The position numbers were made by a program, and so were the translations under genes. The notes below the pieces were generated by a model, which ran no database searches, had not been told where the DNA came from, and saw only the letters and a list, made by a program, of their open reading frames with translations. From positions 1 to 64,000 of the forward strand of contig CAJXKL010000002.1 in assembly GCA_913055915.1 (NCBI GenBank): a stretch of 64,000 bases of DNA, in the 5' to 3' direction. Positions 8,157 through 17,836 of the stretch are shown in pieces. Source of the stretch: an uncultured Candidatus Nemicrothrix sp. (GTDB taxonomy: Bacteria > Actinomycetota > Acidimicrobiia > Acidimicrobiales > MedAcidi-G1). The stretch's first letter is position 1; each line of letters starts with the position of its first letter.

Positions 8157-8764
8157 TGCGACGCCTGCCGATCCTGGGCGACGTGTCCCGGGTGTCTGAC
8201 GACGGCCTCGAGGGCCTCGAACACAACTTCGTGACGGCGCGCATCGAGGACCTCGTGAAGTGGTCCCGGGCACGCAGTTGCTGGCCAGCCACGTTCGGGT
8301 TGGCGTGTTGTGCGATCGAGATGATGGCCACCGGCGCCGCCCACTACGACCTGGCCCGCTACGGGATGGAGGTTTTCCGTGCCTCGCCCCGGCAGGCCGA
8401 CCTGATGATCGTGGCTGGGCGGGTCTCGCAGAAGATGGCACCGATACTGCGGCAGATCTACGACCAGATGATGGAACCCAAGTGGGTCATCTCCATGGGC
8501 GTGTGTGCATCGAGTGGCGGGATGTTCAACAACTACGCCATCGTCCAGGGCGTCGACCAGGTGGTTCCCGTTGACGTGTACGCCCCGGGTTGCCCGCCAG
8601 GACCCGAGACCCTCATGCACGCCATCCTCACCCTCCACGAAAGCATCCGTACCGGTGAGCTGACACGCCGCCGAGAGGCCAACGACGGCGGAGCGGCAAT
8701 CCACGTTGAGCCCCCGTCCCCGGACGGTACTACGGAACAACCGGTCCAGTTGGGTTCCCGATGA
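8156..8764 (+). CDS. nuoB: NADH-quinone oxidoreductase subunit B (N2 cluster subunit, complex I-1)
   Basis: 202 residues. It contains the tandem-cysteine motif GLACCAIEM, then [10 protein letters not shown] and APGCPPGPE, together giving the four ligands of cluster N2, the last iron-sulfur centre before quinone. The C-terminal tail after residue 170 is hydrophilic and family-variable. It overlaps nuoC by ATGA. Cytoplasmic arm, next to NuoD. Confidence 0.97.
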   Translation: MRRLPILGDVSRVSDDGLEGLEHNFVTARIEDLVKWSRARSCWPATFGLACCAIEMMATGAAHYDLARYGMEVFRASPRQADLMIVAGRVSQKMAPILRQIYDQMMEPKWVISMGVCASSGGMFNNYAIVQGVDQVVPVDVYAPGCPPGPETLMHAILTLHESIRTGELTRRREANDGGAAIHVEPPSPDGTTEQPVQLGSR

Positions 8765-9234
8765 CGACGACAGTTCCCGAGACGTCGTCGTTTGGTCAGC
8801 GGGTGCTGCACCCGTTGCCCGACCAGTTGTTCGCCACGGCCAGCGACCTGCGCGACGGGGGCTTCCTGACAGCGGTCGACGTGACCGCCGTCGACTACCT
8901 GGCACATCCGGGCCGAACCGACCTTCCAGCCGATGTCAGTCCCGAACGCTTCGAGGTCGTTGTGTTCTTGCACGCGCACCAGCGCCGCGAACGTGTGCGA
9001 CTGCGTGTCCAGGTCCCCGTAGGCGATCCGGTCGTCCCTTCCCTGTTTGACCTGTTCCCTGGAACCGAGGCGATGGAACGGGAGGTCTTTGACCTCTTCG
9101 GTATCACGTTCGACGGCCACCCGGACATGACCCGGATTCTGCTTCCCGAGGAATGGGAGGGCCATCCGCTCCGAAAGGACGTTGACACCGGCCGGATCCC
9201 CGTCCAGTTCAGGGAAGCCCCGGTGCAGCGGTGA
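8761..9234 (+). CDS. nuoC: NADH-quinone oxidoreductase subunit C (complex I-1)
   Basis: 157 residues. The C-terminal signature [18 protein letters not shown] followed by PLRKD identifies the 30 kDa subunit family. It is separate from NuoD, unlike the fused NuoCD of enterobacteria. It has a structural role in the connecting arm. It overlaps the upstream and downstream genes by 4 nt each. Confidence 0.96.
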   Translation: MTTTVPETSSFGQRVLHPLPDQLFATASDLRDGGFLTAVDVTAVDYLAHPGRTDLPADVSPERFEVVVFLHAHQRRERVRLRVQVPVGDPVVPSLFDLFPGTEAMEREVFDLFGITFDGHPDMTRILLPEEWEGHPLRKDVDTGRIPVQFREAPVQR

Positions 9235-10535
9235 GCATCGAAGCGCCGGAAGGCACCCACACGGACCTCGACAGCGCCGAACGGGTTCACCGTCGCGACG
9301 GCAGTGCTGTCCTGCGGGTCAGCGAGGCTGAGGCATTCGAACTGGCTGGCGATCCCGACAACCCCGACGATGACGAGCGCATGATCCTCAACATGGGGCC
9401 ATCACACCCTTCGACCCACGGTGTCCTGCGCCTGATGCTCGAGATGGAGGGCGAGACCGTGCTGCGGACCAAGCCGGTCATCGGCTACCTGCACACGGGA
9501 ATGGAAAAGACCGGCGAGAACCTGAGCTACCTCCAGGGGCCCACGAACGTCACCAGGATGGACTACGCCGCTCCGCTGTTCTCCGAGTTGGCCTTTTCAC
9601 TGGCCACCGAGAAGTTGCTCGGCATCGAGGTCCCTCCACGGGCCACATGGATCCGGATGCTCATGTGCGAGTTGAACCGGGTGGCCTCACACCTGTTGTT
9701 CCAGGCAACCAACGGCATGGACCTTGGCGCTGTCTCGATGATGATCTACGGCTGGCGCGAACGCGAAGAGGTACTCCGATTCTTTGAGAAGGTCACCGGT
9801 CTCCGGATGAACCACAACTACATCCGACCCGGCGGTGTGGCGGCCGACCTTCCCGACGGATGGCAGGATGACGTTCGTCGGCTCCTGGACCTGATCCCGC
9901 CGAGGCTCGACGAGTACGACACCCTGCTGACCGGACAGCCCATCTTCCGGGAGCGCCTCCAGGGAGTCGGCGTCATGACACCCGCCGAGGCCCTTGCACT
10001 CTCAGCCACCGGCCCGATCCTGCGCTCGACCGGATACGCCTGGGACCTGCGGCGCGACGAGCCGTACCTGGCCTACGACCAGGTTGACTTCGACGTCCTC
10101 GTGGGTACCTACGGCGACTCCTTTGACCGGTTCGCCATACGCCTGAACGAGACACGTGAATCGCTGCGCATCGTCGAGCAGATCCTCGACCAGATGCCCA
10201 GCGGCGACTATCGCACCCAGGACAAGAAGGTCACGCCCCCACCCCGGGCCCGGATCGACGACTCCATGGAGGCCCTCATCCACCACTTCAAGATCTTCAC
10301 CGAGGGATTCCACGTTCCCGAGGGCGAGGTCTACGTGGCGGTCGAGTCCCCCCGCGGCGAACTGGGCTGCTACCTGGTGTCCGACGGTGGGCCAAACCCC
10401 TACCGGATGCACATCCGGGGCCCCAGTTTCGTCAACCTCCAGACGCTTCCACACCTCATGGAGGGCGGCCTCATCGCCGACGCCGTAGCCGTGATCTCAT
10501 CGGTGGACCCGATCATGGGCGAGGTGGACCGCTGA
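9231..10535 (+). CDS. nuoD: NADH-quinone oxidoreductase subunit D (quinone-site subunit, complex I-1)
   Basis: 434 residues from GTG at 9231. The quinone-site residues are intact: the histidine of GPSHPSTHG, tyrosine 112 in TRMDY and aspartate 164 in GMDLGA. These match His38, Tyr87 and Asp139 of Thermus Nqo4. The position equivalent to human NDUFS2 Arg85 is threonine 89 (YLHTGMEK), as in Thermus. The C-terminus ends PIMGEVDR, the usual family ending. Compare the second copy at 24504. Confidence 0.97.
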   Translation: MSIEAPEGTHTDLDSAERVHRRDGSAVLRVSEAEAFELAGDPDNPDDDERMILNMGPSHPSTHGVLRLMLEMEGETVLRTKPVIGYLHTGMEKTGENLSYLQGPTNVTRMDYAAPLFSELAFSLATEKLLGIEVPPRATWIRMLMCELNRVASHLLFQATNGMDLGAVSMMIYGWREREEVLRFFEKVTGLRMNHNYIRPGGVAADLPDGWQDDVRRLLDLIPPRLDEYDTLLTGQPIFRERLQGVGVMTPAEALALSATGPILRSTGYAWDLRRDEPYLAYDQVDFDVLVGTYGDSFDRFAIRLNETRESLRIVEQILDQMPSGDYRTQDKKVTPPPRARIDDSMEALIHHFKIFTEGFHVPEGEVYVAVESPRGELGCYLVSDGGPNPYRMHIRGPSFVNLQTLPHLMEGGLIADAVAVISSVDPIMGEVDR

Positions 10536-11188
10536 TGGGCTACTTCAGCGATGCCAACGAGGTTCTGGCAAACGAGATCATCGGGCGGTACCCGAGACCC
10601 AAGTCGGCCGTCATCCCACTGTTGCACCTGGCCCAGGAACAGGATGGCTGGGTAACCCGCGAGGCAATGCTCCAGATAGCGGACCTGACTGGGGTGACCG
10701 CCGCGGAGGTTCTCGGCACAGGAAGCTTCTACGAGATGTTCAAGTTCCACCCTGTGGGGCGGTACATGGTCAACGTCTGCACCAACATCTCCTGTCAGCT
10801 CCTGGGTGGCGAGGAACTCCTGAATCACGTCGAATCCACCCTCGGCATCAGTGCCGGTGACACGACCGAGGACGGACTGTTCACCGTCGAGGAGGTCGAG
10901 TGCGTGGCCGCATGCACCGAGGCCCCGTGCTTCACGGTCAACTACAGGTACTTCCACCGGGCCACCCCGGAGGTGTTTGACCAGGTGGTGTCCGACCTGC
11001 GTGACGGCCACAGCCCCGTCGACAGGGGCAGCGCGGGCGATTCCGGAGACATGCCCGAACACGGCATCCTTGGACGGGTGCGCCAGGAGATACCCGTCGA
11101 CCGGATGGCCGGCGTGGTCCCACCTGAGCAGGCACTGGGGCAGCCCGTGTGGCTGCCCGGTCCCGCGGATGTCGACGCCGATGGCTGA
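10535..11188 (+). CDS. nuoE: NADH-quinone oxidoreductase subunit E (2Fe-2S, complex I-1)
   Basis: 217 residues. The thioredoxin-like 24 kDa subunit has the cluster N1a ligands in CTNISC (Cx4C) and CVAAC (Cx3C). The C-terminal 50 residues are an extra Pro/Gly-rich tail. It is part of the NADH-oxidising module with NuoF and NuoG and overlaps the chosen nuoF start by 8 nt. Confidence 0.96.
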   Translation: MGYFSDANEVLANEIIGRYPRPKSAVIPLLHLAQEQDGWVTREAMLQIADLTGVTAAEVLGTGSFYEMFKFHPVGRYMVNVCTNISCQLLGGEELLNHVESTLGISAGDTTEDGLFTVEEVECVAACTEAPCFTVNYRYFHRATPEVFDQVVSDLRDGHSPVDRGSAGDSGDMPEHGILGRVRQEIPVDRMAGVVPPEQALGQPVWLPGPADVDADG

Positions 11189-12599
11189 CGCCAGCTCGAC
11201 CTCGGACGGCTACGTGCCACACGCTCCCGGCTACGTCGTGAACGGTGGCCCGACCCTGCTGACCGGAAGGTTCCTGTTCGAGGACTCGTACACCCTGGAA
11301 CGCTCCATGCAGACAGGTGGTTACGCGGGCCTGCGCACAGCGCTCTCACGCACGCCGACCGAGGTGCACGACGAGGTGAGGCAGGCCACCTTGCTCGGAC
11401 GTGGAGGCGCCGGCTTCCCGGCCGGTGTCAAGTGGGGCTTCTGCCCCAACGGGATCTGGCCCCGCTACCTGGTTGCGAACGGCGACGAGAGTGAACCCGG
11501 CACCTACAAGGACCGCCTCCTCATGGAGCGGGACCCGCACCAGTTGATAGAGGGTTGCCTCATCGCCTGTTATGCCCTCGGGCTGTCGCAGTGCTTCCTC
11601 TACGTGCGCGGCGAGATGGCCCTAGCCCAGGAACGGATCGCCGGCGCGCTCAACGATGCCTATGAAGCCGGTCTCGTCGGAGCCAACGTGCTCGGATCGG
11701 ACTTCTCGGTCGACATCGTCCTGCACTGGGGGGCAGGCGCCTACATAGTCGGCGAGGAGACGGCACTCATTGAGAGCCTCGAGGGCAACCGCGGCATGCC
11801 GAGGCTGAAGCCCCCCTACTTCCCGGCAGCCATCGGCCTCTACGGTCAGCCCACGATCGTCAACAACGTCGAGACCCTCTCCAACCTGGCCTGGATAATG
11901 GAGAACGGTGCCGATGCCTACAAGGGGTACGGCTCAAAGGCATCTCCCGGAACCCGGCTGTTCGCGGTGTCAGGCCACGTCGTGAGGCCCGGGGTGTACG
12001 AGGTCGAACAGGGCGTCACCACGTTCCGCGACCTCTTCTACGGAGCCGACTACTGCCGTGGAATCAGCGGTGGTCACGCACTGAAGGCGTTCATCCCGGG
12101 AGGCGGCTCGGCGCCCTGGTTCTTCGGAGAACACCTGGACCTGCCGCTTGAGGACCGTGCCGTGTCCGAGGCGGGCTCCATGCTCGGATCCGGCGCCATC
12201 GTGGTGATGGATGAAACGACCGACGCCGTGAAGGCATGCCTGCGGCTGGTCCGCTTCTACGCGAACGAGTCCTGTGGCAAGTGCGCACCGTGCCGTGAGG
12301 GAACGAGCTGGGAGCAGAAGATCCTCCAGCGAATCCACGACGGTGAGGGACGGCCGGCCGACATCGACCTGCTCCTGAGTGTCGGCAACCACATAAGTCC
12401 GGGCCCCTATCCCGTGGCGTCCTTTGACACCGAGGGCCTCGAGGCCGTGCCGTTCCCACCCACCCAGACCACTATCTGCCCCCTCGGGCCGTCGTCGGTC
12501 GCACCGATCACATCCGCGATCCGCCGGTTCCGCCACGAGTTCGAGGCCCTGATCACCCGTAGCGACTCCATACCCGTCGTATCGGAGGTGGGCACATGA
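11181..12599 (+). CDS. nuoF: NADH-quinone oxidoreductase subunit F (NADH/FMN subunit, complex I-1)
   Basis: 472 residues from ATG at 11181; an in-frame ATG at 11169 is an equal alternative, and neither has a clear ribosome site. GRGGAGFPAG at residues 73-82 is the FMN/NADH-binding loop. NGDESEPGTYKDR, GAGAYIVGEETAL and SCGKCAPCREGT (C365, C368, C371, cluster N3) follow in the family order. It oxidises NADH and reduces FMN. It overlaps nuoG by ATGA. Confidence 0.97.
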   Translation: MADASSTSDGYVPHAPGYVVNGGPTLLTGRFLFEDSYTLERSMQTGGYAGLRTALSRTPTEVHDEVRQATLLGRGGAGFPAGVKWGFCPNGIWPRYLVANGDESEPGTYKDRLLMERDPHQLIEGCLIACYALGLSQCFLYVRGEMALAQERIAGALNDAYEAGLVGANVLGSDFSVDIVLHWGAGAYIVGEETALIESLEGNRGMPRLKPPYFPAAIGLYGQPTIVNNVETLSNLAWIMENGADAYKGYGSKASPGTRLFAVSGHVVRPGVYEVEQGVTTFRDLFYGADYCRGISGGHALKAFIPGGGSAPWFFGEHLDLPLEDRAVSEAGSMLGSGAIVVMDETTDAVKACLRLVRFYANESCGKCAPCREGTSWEQKILQRIHDGEGRPADIDLLLSVGNHISPGPYPVASFDTEGLEAVPFPPTQTTICPLGPSSVAPITSAIRRFRHEFEALITRSDSIPVVSEVGT

Positions 12600-15067
12600 G
12601 CGACGAGACCGTGGACGACACGGTGGAGATCAGCGTCAACGGCACCGGGGTGGCCGCCCTGCCTGGTGAGTTGTTGATCGATGCATGCGAACGGACAGGC
12701 ACCTACATCCCACGGTTCTGCCACCATTCCAGGCTTGAACCAGTCGGCATGTGCCGCATGTGCCTTGTCGAGGTCGACACCGGCAGGGGACCTGCACTGC
12801 AGCCCTCGTGCATGCTCACGTGCACACCGGGCATGCAGGTCGACACTGAATCCGAACGCACACGAAGTGCCCAGAACGGGGTCCTCGAAATCCTGCTCGC
12901 CAACCACCCACTTGACTGCCCAGTGTGTGACAAGGGTGGCGAGTGCCCGCTCCAGGACCAGACAATGACCTACGGACCAGGTGAGAGCAGGTACGTCGAG
13001 GAGAAGCGTCACTTCGTGAAGCCGATTCCGGTCAACACCAACGTCCTGCTCGACCGGGAGCGGTGCGTGCTGTGCGACCGCTGTACCCGCTTTGCCGACC
13101 AGGTGGCCGGCGACCGCCTCATCCACTTCCTGGAGCGTGGCTCCCGTACCCAGGTGAACACCTTCCCCGGCGAGCCCTTCAGCTCCTACTTCAGCGGTAA
13201 CACCGTCCAGATCTGTCCCGTCGGAGCACTCACTGCGGCTCCATACCGGTTCAGGGCCCGACCCTGGGACCTCGAAGAGGTCGAGTCGACGAGCGTGGTC
13301 GACAGCGTCGGCAGCCGGATCTCGGTGCACTCGTCGCGCGGACGCGTGTTGCGCTTCATGGGCGTTGATTCGGATGCGGTCAACTGGGGTTGGCTGTCTG
13401 ACAGGGAACGGTTCGTGTTCGAGGCCTACGACAGCTCCGACCGTCTCCACGGTCCGTTGCTACGTGGCGATGGCCGGGGCAACCTGACACCCGAAGGAGC
13501 CGAGCTGGTACCGGCCACCTGGGCCGACGCCCTCGAGGCAGCCGCCGAAGCACTCTCCGGTGCTGATCCTGACCGGATAGCCGTGATCGGTGGAGCCCGC
13601 CTCAGCAACGAATCCCAATACGCCTGGACCAAGTTGGCCAAGGGTGTACTCGGTACCGACAATGTCGACGCCCAGTTGGGCGACGGGTTGCCAGCCGACC
13701 TGCTCCTGGGTCTCCCACGGGCCACCATCAACCAGGCATGCACACCGGGCGGAACCATCGTGCTGCTGGGTCCCGACCCGAAAGAGGAGTTGGGAAGCCT
13801 CTACCTGCGCCTCCGTCACGCGGTGGCCCACGACGGGGCGACCCTCATCGAGTTGACCCCCCAGCCGACCGGCCTCACCGGTATCGCGACGCACTCCATC
13901 CGGGTCCGCCCCGGCGAGGCAGCGGGAGTGGTACGGACCATGTTCGCGGGCGGGTCAGATGAACTGGGCTGTGTTGGTGCGGCGATCTCCTCGGGTGGTC
14001 CGGTAACCGTGCTCCTGGGTCGGACCTCTCTCGCCGAGACGGAAGACCTGGTTGCCGCCGCCGCCGTGGGCATCCTCGACAACGTCGACGACGTCAGGTT
14101 CCTCTCGCTACTACGTCGCGGAAACGTGCACGGATCCCTTGACATGGGCATGTCGCCGGGCCTCCTCCCGGGTCGCACGACCCTCGACACCGGTGGTGGC
14201 AGGTTCGAGGGCGCATGGACCGGGACCCCCACCTCGACCGGGCTGGGCTGTGTCGCCGCCCTCGAGGCTGCAACTGCAGGTGACATCGACGTGCTGGTGC
14301 TGCTCGGGGCCGATGTCCTCGTAGACCTGCCCGACCACGACCTCGCGCGCAGGGCTCTCGATGCTGTCGGAACGGTGGTCGCCGTCGACCTCTTCGTCAC
14401 ACCGACGGTTGAATGCGCCGATATCGTGCTGGCCGCCGCCGCGCCCACCGAGGCCGACGGATCGTTCACGAACCTCGAAGGCCGTGTAAGCGCGGTGGCA
14501 CGTGGAGCCTCCGCGCCCGGAACCTCCCGACCCGACTGGATGATCGCAGCCGAGTTGGCCGAACGGCTCGGAACCAACCTGGGCCTTACGTCCCTCGAAG
14601 GGATCTGGGCCGAGGTTGCATCCGTTTCCCCGCTACACGCCGACGTCAACCCCGAAACCATCAGGGACTCGGGCACCGAGGGAATCCTGGTGACCGGCAG
14701 CATGCCCCACACAGGGTCCGAGGCGATCGACGTGCCCGAGCCCGGGAGGTCCACCCTGCGTCTGGTCGTCACCCGGTCAATGTTCGACAACGGTGTGCTG
14801 AACGGACACAGCAGTGCCCTCGCCGGGCTCGCACCGGGAACACTCATCGGCGTGTCGCCATCAGACCTGGAACGGCTTGGTCTCGGGGACGGCTCCAACG
14901 TCGAGGTCTCCGGGCCCCGGGGGTCGGTCACAGCGGAGGTGTCCGCTTCACTCCGGGTCACGCCCGGCACGGCACACGTCCTGTTCAACCAGGACGGGTT
15001 GACCGCAGGCGGGCTCATCGACGCCTCGATGGTGGTCGTCGACGTAAGCCTGGCGAGGCCCCGATGA
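12596..15067 (+). CDS. nuoG: NADH-quinone oxidoreductase subunit G (complex I-1)
   Basis: 823 residues. The N-terminal ferredoxin domain carries cluster N1b cysteines (FCHHSRLEPVGMCRMC region). The HPLDCPVCDKGGECPLQ stretch gives the His-Cys cluster N5, and RCVLCDRCTRF with a later CPVGAL gives N4. A molybdopterin-oxidoreductase-like domain fills the rest. The extra cluster N7 motif is absent: the stretch where it occurs (residues about 235-250) has no cysteine. It links the NADH module to the rest of the arm. Confidence 0.96.
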   Translation: MSDETVDDTVEISVNGTGVAALPGELLIDACERTGTYIPRFCHHSRLEPVGMCRMCLVEVDTGRGPALQPSCMLTCTPGMQVDTESERTRSAQNGVLEILLANHPLDCPVCDKGGECPLQDQTMTYGPGESRYVEEKRHFVKPIPVNTNVLLDRERCVLCDRCTRFADQVAGDRLIHFLERGSRTQVNTFPGEPFSSYFSGNTVQICPVGALTAAPYRFRARPWDLEEVESTSVVDSVGSRISVHSSRGRVLRFMGVDSDAVNWGWLSDRERFVFEAYDSSDRLHGPLLRGDGRGNLTPEGAELVPATWADALEAAAEALSGADPDRIAVIGGARLSNESQYAWTKLAKGVLGTDNVDAQLGDGLPADLLLGLPRATINQACTPGGTIVLLGPDPKEELGSLYLRLRHAVAHDGATLIELTPQPTGLTGIATHSIRVRPGEAAGVVRTMFAGGSDELGCVGAAISSGGPVTVLLGRTSLAETEDLVAAAAVGILDNVDDVRFLSLLRRGNVHGSLDMGMSPGLLPGRTTLDTGGGRFEGAWTGTPTSTGLGCVAALEAATAGDIDVLVLLGADVLVDLPDHDLARRALDAVGTVVAVDLFVTPTVECADIVLAAAAPTEADGSFTNLEGRVSAVARGASAPGTSRPDWMIAAELAERLGTNLGLTSLEGIWAEVASVSPLHADVNPETIRDSGTEGILVTGSMPHTGSEAIDVPEPGRSTLRLVVTRSMFDNGVLNGHSSALAGLAPGTLIGVSPSDLERLGLGDGSNVEVSGPRGSVTAEVSASLRVTPGTAHVLFNQDGLTAGGLIDASMVVVDVSLARPR

Positions 15068-16302
15068 TCCTGGCCGTCGACCCACTCCTCGTCGACGGGA
15101 TCGACCTAGCAGTTGTCCTGATCGTATTGTTGAAGGCCGGTGTGGCCTTCGCGATGCTGCTGGTGTCCGCGATGCTCGTCATCTGGTTCGAGCGCAAGCT
15201 CATCAGCGACATGCAGAACAGGATCGGCCCGGCAATGGCGGGTCCCTGGGGGATCCTCCAGACCCTGGCCGACGGGATCAAGTTGTTCTTCAAAGAGGAC
15301 CTCCTGCCGGCAAGGGCCGACAGGGTGGTGTTCAGGCTGGCCCCCTACCTGTCCCTCGTGCCGGCGTTCGTGGCCTTCGCAATTGTCCCTGTCGGAGGAG
15401 ACTTCACCGGCGGAGGCGACGGAACGGTGTCGATGTTCGGCCGGTCCACGTTCCTCCAGGTGGCCGACCCGCCGGTAGGTGTCCTGTTCTTCCTGGCCCT
15501 CTCGTCGATAGCCGTGTACGGGGTGATGCTGGCCGGGTGGTCGTCCGGCTCCAAGTATCCGCTGCTGGGTTCGGTCCGGGCCTCAGCCCAGATGATCAGC
15601 TACGAGGCGGCGCTGGGCCTGGCGATAGCCACGGTGTTCCTGACCTCCGGTTCACTCTCAACCCATGAGATCGTGGTTGGCCAGTCAGCCACCACCTGGA
15701 ACGTGCTCGCCACAGGGATAGTCCCGTTCTGGATCTTCCTGATCGCCGGTACCGCCGAGTTGAACCGTCCACCGTTCGACCTGGTCGAAGCCGAACAGGA
15801 ACTGGTCGGTGGATTCCACACCGAGTACAGCTCAATGCGGTTCGCCCTCTTCTTCCTCTCCGAGTTCATGAACATGATCACCATGTCGGCCATCGCTGTG
15901 ACCCTCTTCCTGGGTGGCCCCGCAGGACCGATCGTGACCCAGCGGCTGGCATGGGTGTGGCCGCTGTTCTGGTTCTTCCTGAAGGTGATGGCGTTCCTGT
16001 TCACCTTCGTGTGGCTACGGGCGACCCTTCCCCGCTTAAGGTACGACCAACTCATGGACCTGGGCTGGAAGGTCCTGATTCCGACAGCCCTGGGATGGTT
16101 CCTCCTGATCGCCACCCTCGACATTGCAAGGGACCTCGGCTGGCCCACGGTGCCGGTCGTCGTAATCGGTGTCCTGGTGCTGTGGGGTGGGGCTGCCCTC
16201 CTCTCGAGTGCCGTACGCAAGGCAAGGGCCGAGAGGCTCGAAGATGCCGAGGCCGACCGGGATGAGCGTGCCGGCACACCGGCAGGACATGGGGAGGCCT
16301 GA
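15064..16302 (+). CDS. nuoH: NADH-quinone oxidoreductase subunit H (complex I-1)
   Basis: 412 residues from ATG at 15064, overlapping the nuoG stop; the longer open frame upstream is a shadow of nuoG. It has about eight membrane spans. It contains the IGPAMAGPWGILQ loop, ADGIKLFFKED, and the acidic quinone-tunnel loop NRPPFDLVEAEQELVGG, where the first Glu of the EAE motif is kept. The C-terminal basic/acidic tail of about 30 residues is variable. It forms the quinone entry and proton-coupling core. Confidence 0.96.
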   Translation: MILAVDPLLVDGIDLAVVLIVLLKAGVAFAMLLVSAMLVIWFERKLISDMQNRIGPAMAGPWGILQTLADGIKLFFKEDLLPARADRVVFRLAPYLSLVPAFVAFAIVPVGGDFTGGGDGTVSMFGRSTFLQVADPPVGVLFFLALSSIAVYGVMLAGWSSGSKYPLLGSVRASAQMISYEAALGLAIATVFLTSGSLSTHEIVVGQSATTWNVLATGIVPFWIFLIAGTAELNRPPFDLVEAEQELVGGFHTEYSSMRFALFFLSEFMNMITMSAIAVTLFLGGPAGPIVTQRLAWVWPLFWFFLKVMAFLFTFVWLRATLPRLRYDQLMDLGWKVLIPTALGWFLLIATLDIARDLGWPTVPVVVIGVLVLWGGAALLSSAVRKARAERLEDAEADRDERAGTPAGHGEA

Positions 16303-16916
16303 TGGGATACCTGAGGGGTTTCGCCGTCACGTTCGCCAAGCTGTTCGAGAAGCGCGTCACCGTTCCCTACCCGGACGCCAAGCGAGCCAAGCCGGAACGC
16401 CTCCACGGCCGACACGTGCTGAACCGGTACGAGGACGGAATGGAGAAGTGCATCGGCTGTGAGTTGTGCGCCGGCGTGTGCCCCGCCAGGTGCATCTACG
16501 TGAGAGGTGCAGACAACCCCGTGGACGGCCCTGTCTCCCCGGGTGAGCGCTACGGCTTCGTCTACGAGATCAACTACCTGCGCTGCATCCACTGCGACCT
16601 CTGCGTGGAGGCCTGTCCGACGCAGGCGATAACCGAGACCAAGCTGTTCGAGTTTTCCTTCACGAACCGTGCCGATGCCATCTACACGAAGGACGAACTG
16701 GTCGTCGATGCCGACACCGGTAGGCCCCGGCAACTGCCATGGGAGGACTGGCGCGAGGGCGAGGACCTCGCTACCTCCGGGTGGATGCGGGCGACCTCCC
16801 CCAGCGGCGACGCCACCCAGGTTGGGCGGGTGGCATGGTCCGGTGAGCTCGGATACGGCGTGCGCAGCCCCGAGGTCGGCCAGTCGGCCGACCACGAGCC
16901 GGGGGATGGTGTCTGA
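16302..16916 (+). CDS. nuoI: NADH-quinone oxidoreductase subunit I (2[4Fe-4S], complex I-1)
   Basis: 204 residues. Clusters N6a and N6b are given by CIGCELCAGVCPARC and CIHCDLCVEACP. An N-terminal amphipathic helix precedes the first motif, as in the family. A C-terminal Gly/Ser-rich tail of about 45 residues is unusual in length. It starts by one-base overlap with nuoH. Confidence 0.97.
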   Translation: MGYLRGFAVTFAKLFEKRVTVPYPDAKRAKPERLHGRHVLNRYEDGMEKCIGCELCAGVCPARCIYVRGADNPVDGPVSPGERYGFVYEINYLRCIHCDLCVEACPTQAITETKLFEFSFTNRADAIYTKDELVVDADTGRPRQLPWEDWREGEDLATSGWMRATSPSGDATQVGRVAWSGELGYGVRSPEVGQSADHEPGDGV

Positions 16917-17527
16917 TGGAGGTAGCCGTCTTCACCCTTGGCGCCGTGATCGTGTTGTCGGGAGGCCTGGGCGTCCTCCTGGCCCGGAACCCTGTGCATG
17001 CGGCGCTGTTCCTCGTGCAGACCCTGTTCGGCGTTGCCGTGCTGTTCGTGCTCCTGGAAGCCACCTTCCTGGCAGCCGTTCAGGTGATGGTCTACGCGGG
17101 TGCGATCGTGATCCTGTTCCTGTTCGTGATCATGCTCCTGGGTGTCGACCGTGCCGAGGATCTCGGAATTGAGCCGATCGTCGGCCAGAGGCCGATGGCG
17201 GCAGTGGTCGGGGTGTCTCTTGCCGGCCTCCTGGCGACGGTGCTTCTCGTAGCAGTCGACGGCCTGACCGGCGCCCGCGGGGGAACTCCGCTCGGTGATG
17301 CCGGTGACAACACCCGGCGCCTCGGAGAGGCCCTGTTCACCGACATGGTCTTTGCAGTGGAGTTGACGGCGATCCTGCTGACGGTCGCCGTGGTCGGGGC
17401 CGTGGCACTGGCCCGACGCCTCAACGGCCCCATGCAACCGTTGCCGGTAGTGGCCATTGCTGAAGCTGATGACCAGCCGGAAGACGTCGACGATGACCCG
17501 GCCGAGGCGACTGGGGATGGTTCCTGA
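16916..17527 (+). CDS. nuoJ: NADH-quinone oxidoreductase subunit J (complex I-1)
   Basis: 203 residues with five predicted membrane spans. The family motifs [13 protein letters not shown] and [20 protein letters not shown] are present, the latter containing the third helix with its pi-bulge. A strongly acidic cytoplasmic tail (residues about 180-203) ends the protein. One-base overlaps on both sides. Confidence 0.95.
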   Translation: MEVAVFTLGAVIVLSGGLGVLLARNPVHAALFLVQTLFGVAVLFVLLEATFLAAVQVMVYAGAIVILFLFVIMLLGVDRAEDLGIEPIVGQRPMAAVVGVSLAGLLATVLLVAVDGLTGARGGTPLGDAGDNTRRLGEALFTDMVFAVELTAILLTVAVVGAVALARRLNGPMQPLPVVAIAEADDQPEDVDDDPAEATGDGS

Positions 17528-17832
17528 TGATCGTCACCACGGGGTGGTACCTGGCACTCGGAGCAGCACTGTTCTCAATGGGAGCGGTCGGCCTTCTCGT
17601 CCGGCGCAACCCGCTGGTCATGTTCATGTGCGTCGAGTTGATGCTCAACGCCGTGAACCTCACGTTCGTGAGCCTCGGTGCCGAACTGGGCGACCTGGGC
17701 GGTCAGCTCTCCGTGTTCTTCGTGCTCGTGGTTGCGGCCGCCGAGGTGGTCGTGGGCCTGGCGGTGATCGTCGCAATCATGCGGCGTCGCTCAGGTGCAA
17801 CCGTCGACGACCTCTCGGTGCTGGGGGGTTAG
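17527..17832 (+). CDS. nuoK: NADH-quinone oxidoreductase subunit K (complex I-1)
   Basis: 101 residues, three membrane spans, the usual size. The two membrane glutamates needed for proton transfer are present in [10 protein letters not shown] and AAAEVVVGL. It is separated from nuoL by a 4-nt gap, the only non-overlapping junction in this half of the operon. Confidence 0.97.
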   Translation: MIVTTGWYLALGAALFSMGAVGLLVRRNPLVMFMCVELMLNAVNLTFVSLGAELGDLGGQLSVFFVLVVAAAEVVVGLAVIVAIMRRRSGATVDDLSVLGG

Positions 17833-17836
17833 GGCC

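Noticed and set aside
13816-15018. 400-residue open frame on the minus strand
   Set aside because: Fully antisense to nuoG, Ser/Arg/Pro-rich with no recognisable motif; a typical shadow in GC-rich DNA.
14413-15063. Long N-terminal extension of NuoH1
   Set aside because: Overlaps nuoG out of frame and is Arg-rich; the ATG at 15064 gives the standard NuoH start.
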